Assembly (NCBI RefSeq): GCF_000702305.1 | Contig: NZ_JNLC01000016.1 | Span: 300,499-364,498, forward strand | Source of the DNA: Allobosea sp. 117 | GTDB taxonomy: Bacteria; Pseudomonadota; Alphaproteobacteria; Rhizobiales; Xanthobacteraceae | DNA length: 64,000 bases | Reading direction: 5' to 3' | Shown here: piece by piece, positions 62,922-64,000 of the stretch | Numbering within the stretch: the stretch's first letter is position 1 | Layout of the letters: each line of letters begins with the position of its first letter | Position numbers and translations under genes: made by a program | The notes under the pieces: generated by a model | Seen by the model: only the letters and a program-made list of their open reading frames with translations | Told to the model about the DNA's origin: nothing | Database searches by the model: none

Positions 62922-64000
62922 GGCGTCGCCGGCCGTGCGAGCAGCAGGCCGTCCTGCGGCTTGAAGCCGATATGCAAGGTCTCGCCGCTCGCCGGTAGCG
63001 CGCTTCCGGCGAGGGTGGCGGTGAGCTTCTGGCCGGTGCGCGCGCGAAGCGTGACATGGGTAACGCTGCCCTCATAGGCGACGTCGATGGCCTCGCCGTC
63101 GAAGCCGACCGTGGCGCCATTGGGGGTGTCCTTCGGCATCAGCGCCAGCGCCTCCGGCCGCACGAAGAGCAGCGCCTCCTCGCCGGCTGCGAGGCCGACC
63201 GGGTTGCGGGCGCTCAACATGCCGAGCGGCGTGTCGATCTTGGCGATGTCACCTTCGACACCGGAAATGCGACCTCGAATGCGGTTGTTCTCGCCGACGA
63301 AGGAGGCGACGAAGGGGGTGCGCGGCTCGGCATAGACGGAGCGCCCGCCACCGACCTGCTCGATCACCCCGGCATTCATCACCGCGATGCGGTCCGACAT
63401 GGTCAGGGCTTCGCCCTGGTCGTGGGTGATGTAGATGAAGGTGATGCCCACCCGCTTCTGGATGGCGCGCAGCTCCGCGCGCATGTGCTGTCTGAGCTTC
63501 AGGTCGAGGGCGGACAGCGGCTCGTCGAGCAGCAGCACGGACGGCTCCACCGCCAGCGCGCGGGCGATGGCGACGCGCTGCTTCTGGCCACCGGAGAGCT
63601 CGGAGACCAGCTTGTGGCCGTGCTCGGGCAGCGCGATCTGGATGAGCAGGTTCTTGACCTTCTCATCCCGCTCGTGGCGCGGCACGCCGCGCACGCGCAG
63701 GCCGTAGCCGATGTTCTCGGCGACCGTCATCATCGGGAACAGAGCGAGGTTCTGGAAGATGAGGGCGGTCGGCCGCTTGTTCGGCCCGATACCCTTCATG
63801 TCCGCCCCGCCGATGCGCACCGTGCCGCGGGTCGGCTCGATGAAGCCGGAGATGGTGCGCAGGAGCGTGGTCTTGCCGCAGCCGGAGGGGCCGAGGAAGG
63901 AGAAGAACTCGCCCGGCTCGATGGTGAGGTTGGCGTCGCGCACCGCGACGAAGTCGCCGAAGGTGACGTTGACGCCCTCAAGCTCGACGGCTGCGGCCAT
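62918..64000 (-). CDS. ABC transporter ATP-binding protein, PotA-like
   Basis: A 360-residue ATPase of the polyamine/opine importer class. Walker A is GPSGCGKTTLLRTISG, the signature is SELSGGQKQRVAIARALA, and Walker B VLLLDEPLSALDLKLR. A C-terminal TOBE regulatory domain follows (NRIRGRISGVEGD to FVRPEALAL). The first codon is at the window edge (64000), so an earlier start cannot be excluded. The periplasmic binding protein is not in the window and may lie just upstream. Confidence 0.92.
   Translation of the reverse strand: MAAAVELEGVNVTFGDFVAVRDANLTIEPGEFFSFLGPSGCGKTTLLRTISGFIEPTRGTVRIGGADMKGIGPNKRPTALIFQNLALFPMMTVAENIGYGLRVRGVPRHERDEKVKNLLIQIALPEHGHKLVSELSGGQKQRVAIARALAVEPSVLLLDEPLSALDLKLRQHMRAELRAIQKRVGITFIYITHDQGEALTMSDRIAVMNAGVIEQVGGGRSVYAEPRTPFVASFVGENNRIRGRISGVEGDIAKIDTPLGMLSARNPVGLAAGEEALLFVRPEALALMPKDTPNGATVGFDGEAIDVAYEGSVTHVTLRARTGQKLTATLAGSALPASGETLHIGFKPQDGLLLARPATP

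Overview
The window is visibly GC-rich and gene-dense. Its first 28 kb carries a housekeeping order typical of alphaproteobacteria of the order Hyphomicrobiales: surA-like/pdxA/rsmA, gmk/yicC/mltG/fabF/acpP/fabG/fabD, rpsF/rpsR/rplI, dnaB/alr/radA/cvpA/purF, then der and panB. A quinone-linked sulfite dehydrogenase set and a CoxMNOP-like oxidase suggest a respiratory soil or water chemo(litho)heterotroph, perhaps Xanthobacteraceae (Ancylobacter/Starkeya type). That placement is an inference from gene order and family recall; no search was run. No tRNA, rRNA, CRISPR array, insertion sequence or prophage was recognised.

Layout. 1-9.4 kb: periplasmic chaperone, PLP and rRNA methylation genes on the plus strand, then a minus-strand block for fatty-acid synthesis and peptidoglycan processing. 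9.4-13.8 kb: ribosomal genes behind a structured leader, then a cyclopropane fatty acid synthase. 14.1-22.3 kb: dnaB, alr, radA, cvpA, purF, a VOC protein and an SDR. 22.3-32.4 kb: der, a small lipoprotein, a membrane-anchored TPR protein, panB, NnrU, an L,D-transpeptidase, a diguanylate cyclase, prfC, a nuclease-family protein, an ArsC-like protein and a DUF72 protein.

32.5-45.8 kb is the most distinctive part. It looks like a catabolic island: a tripartite tricarboxylate transporter (tctCBA), an enolase-superfamily enzyme, an acyl-CoA carboxylase split into three separate polypeptides, a one-chain ADP-forming acyl-CoA synthetase, a TrmB-type regulator, a MaoC/FAS1-like hydratase, an alpha/beta hydrolase and an SDR. 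Two matching operator-like sequences (35765-35786 and 43303-43324) sit in its two divergent promoter regions. The second is a perfect palindrome overlapping both predicted promoters. I infer one regulon for uptake, CoA activation, carboxylation and hydration of an unidentified organic acid.

45.9-51.6 kb: soeABC-like sulfite dehydrogenase genes followed by a LysR regulator. 51.6-53.8 kb: an orphan FGGY sugar kinase and an O6-methylguanine-DNA methyltransferase. 53.8-59.2 kb: a minus-strand heme-copper cytochrome c oxidase operon with two subunit III genes. 59.2-59.7 kb holds no gene I can support. 59.7-64 kb: an FAD-dependent amine/amino-acid oxidoreductase with a polyamine-type ABC transporter (two permeases and an ATPase); its binding protein is not in the window.
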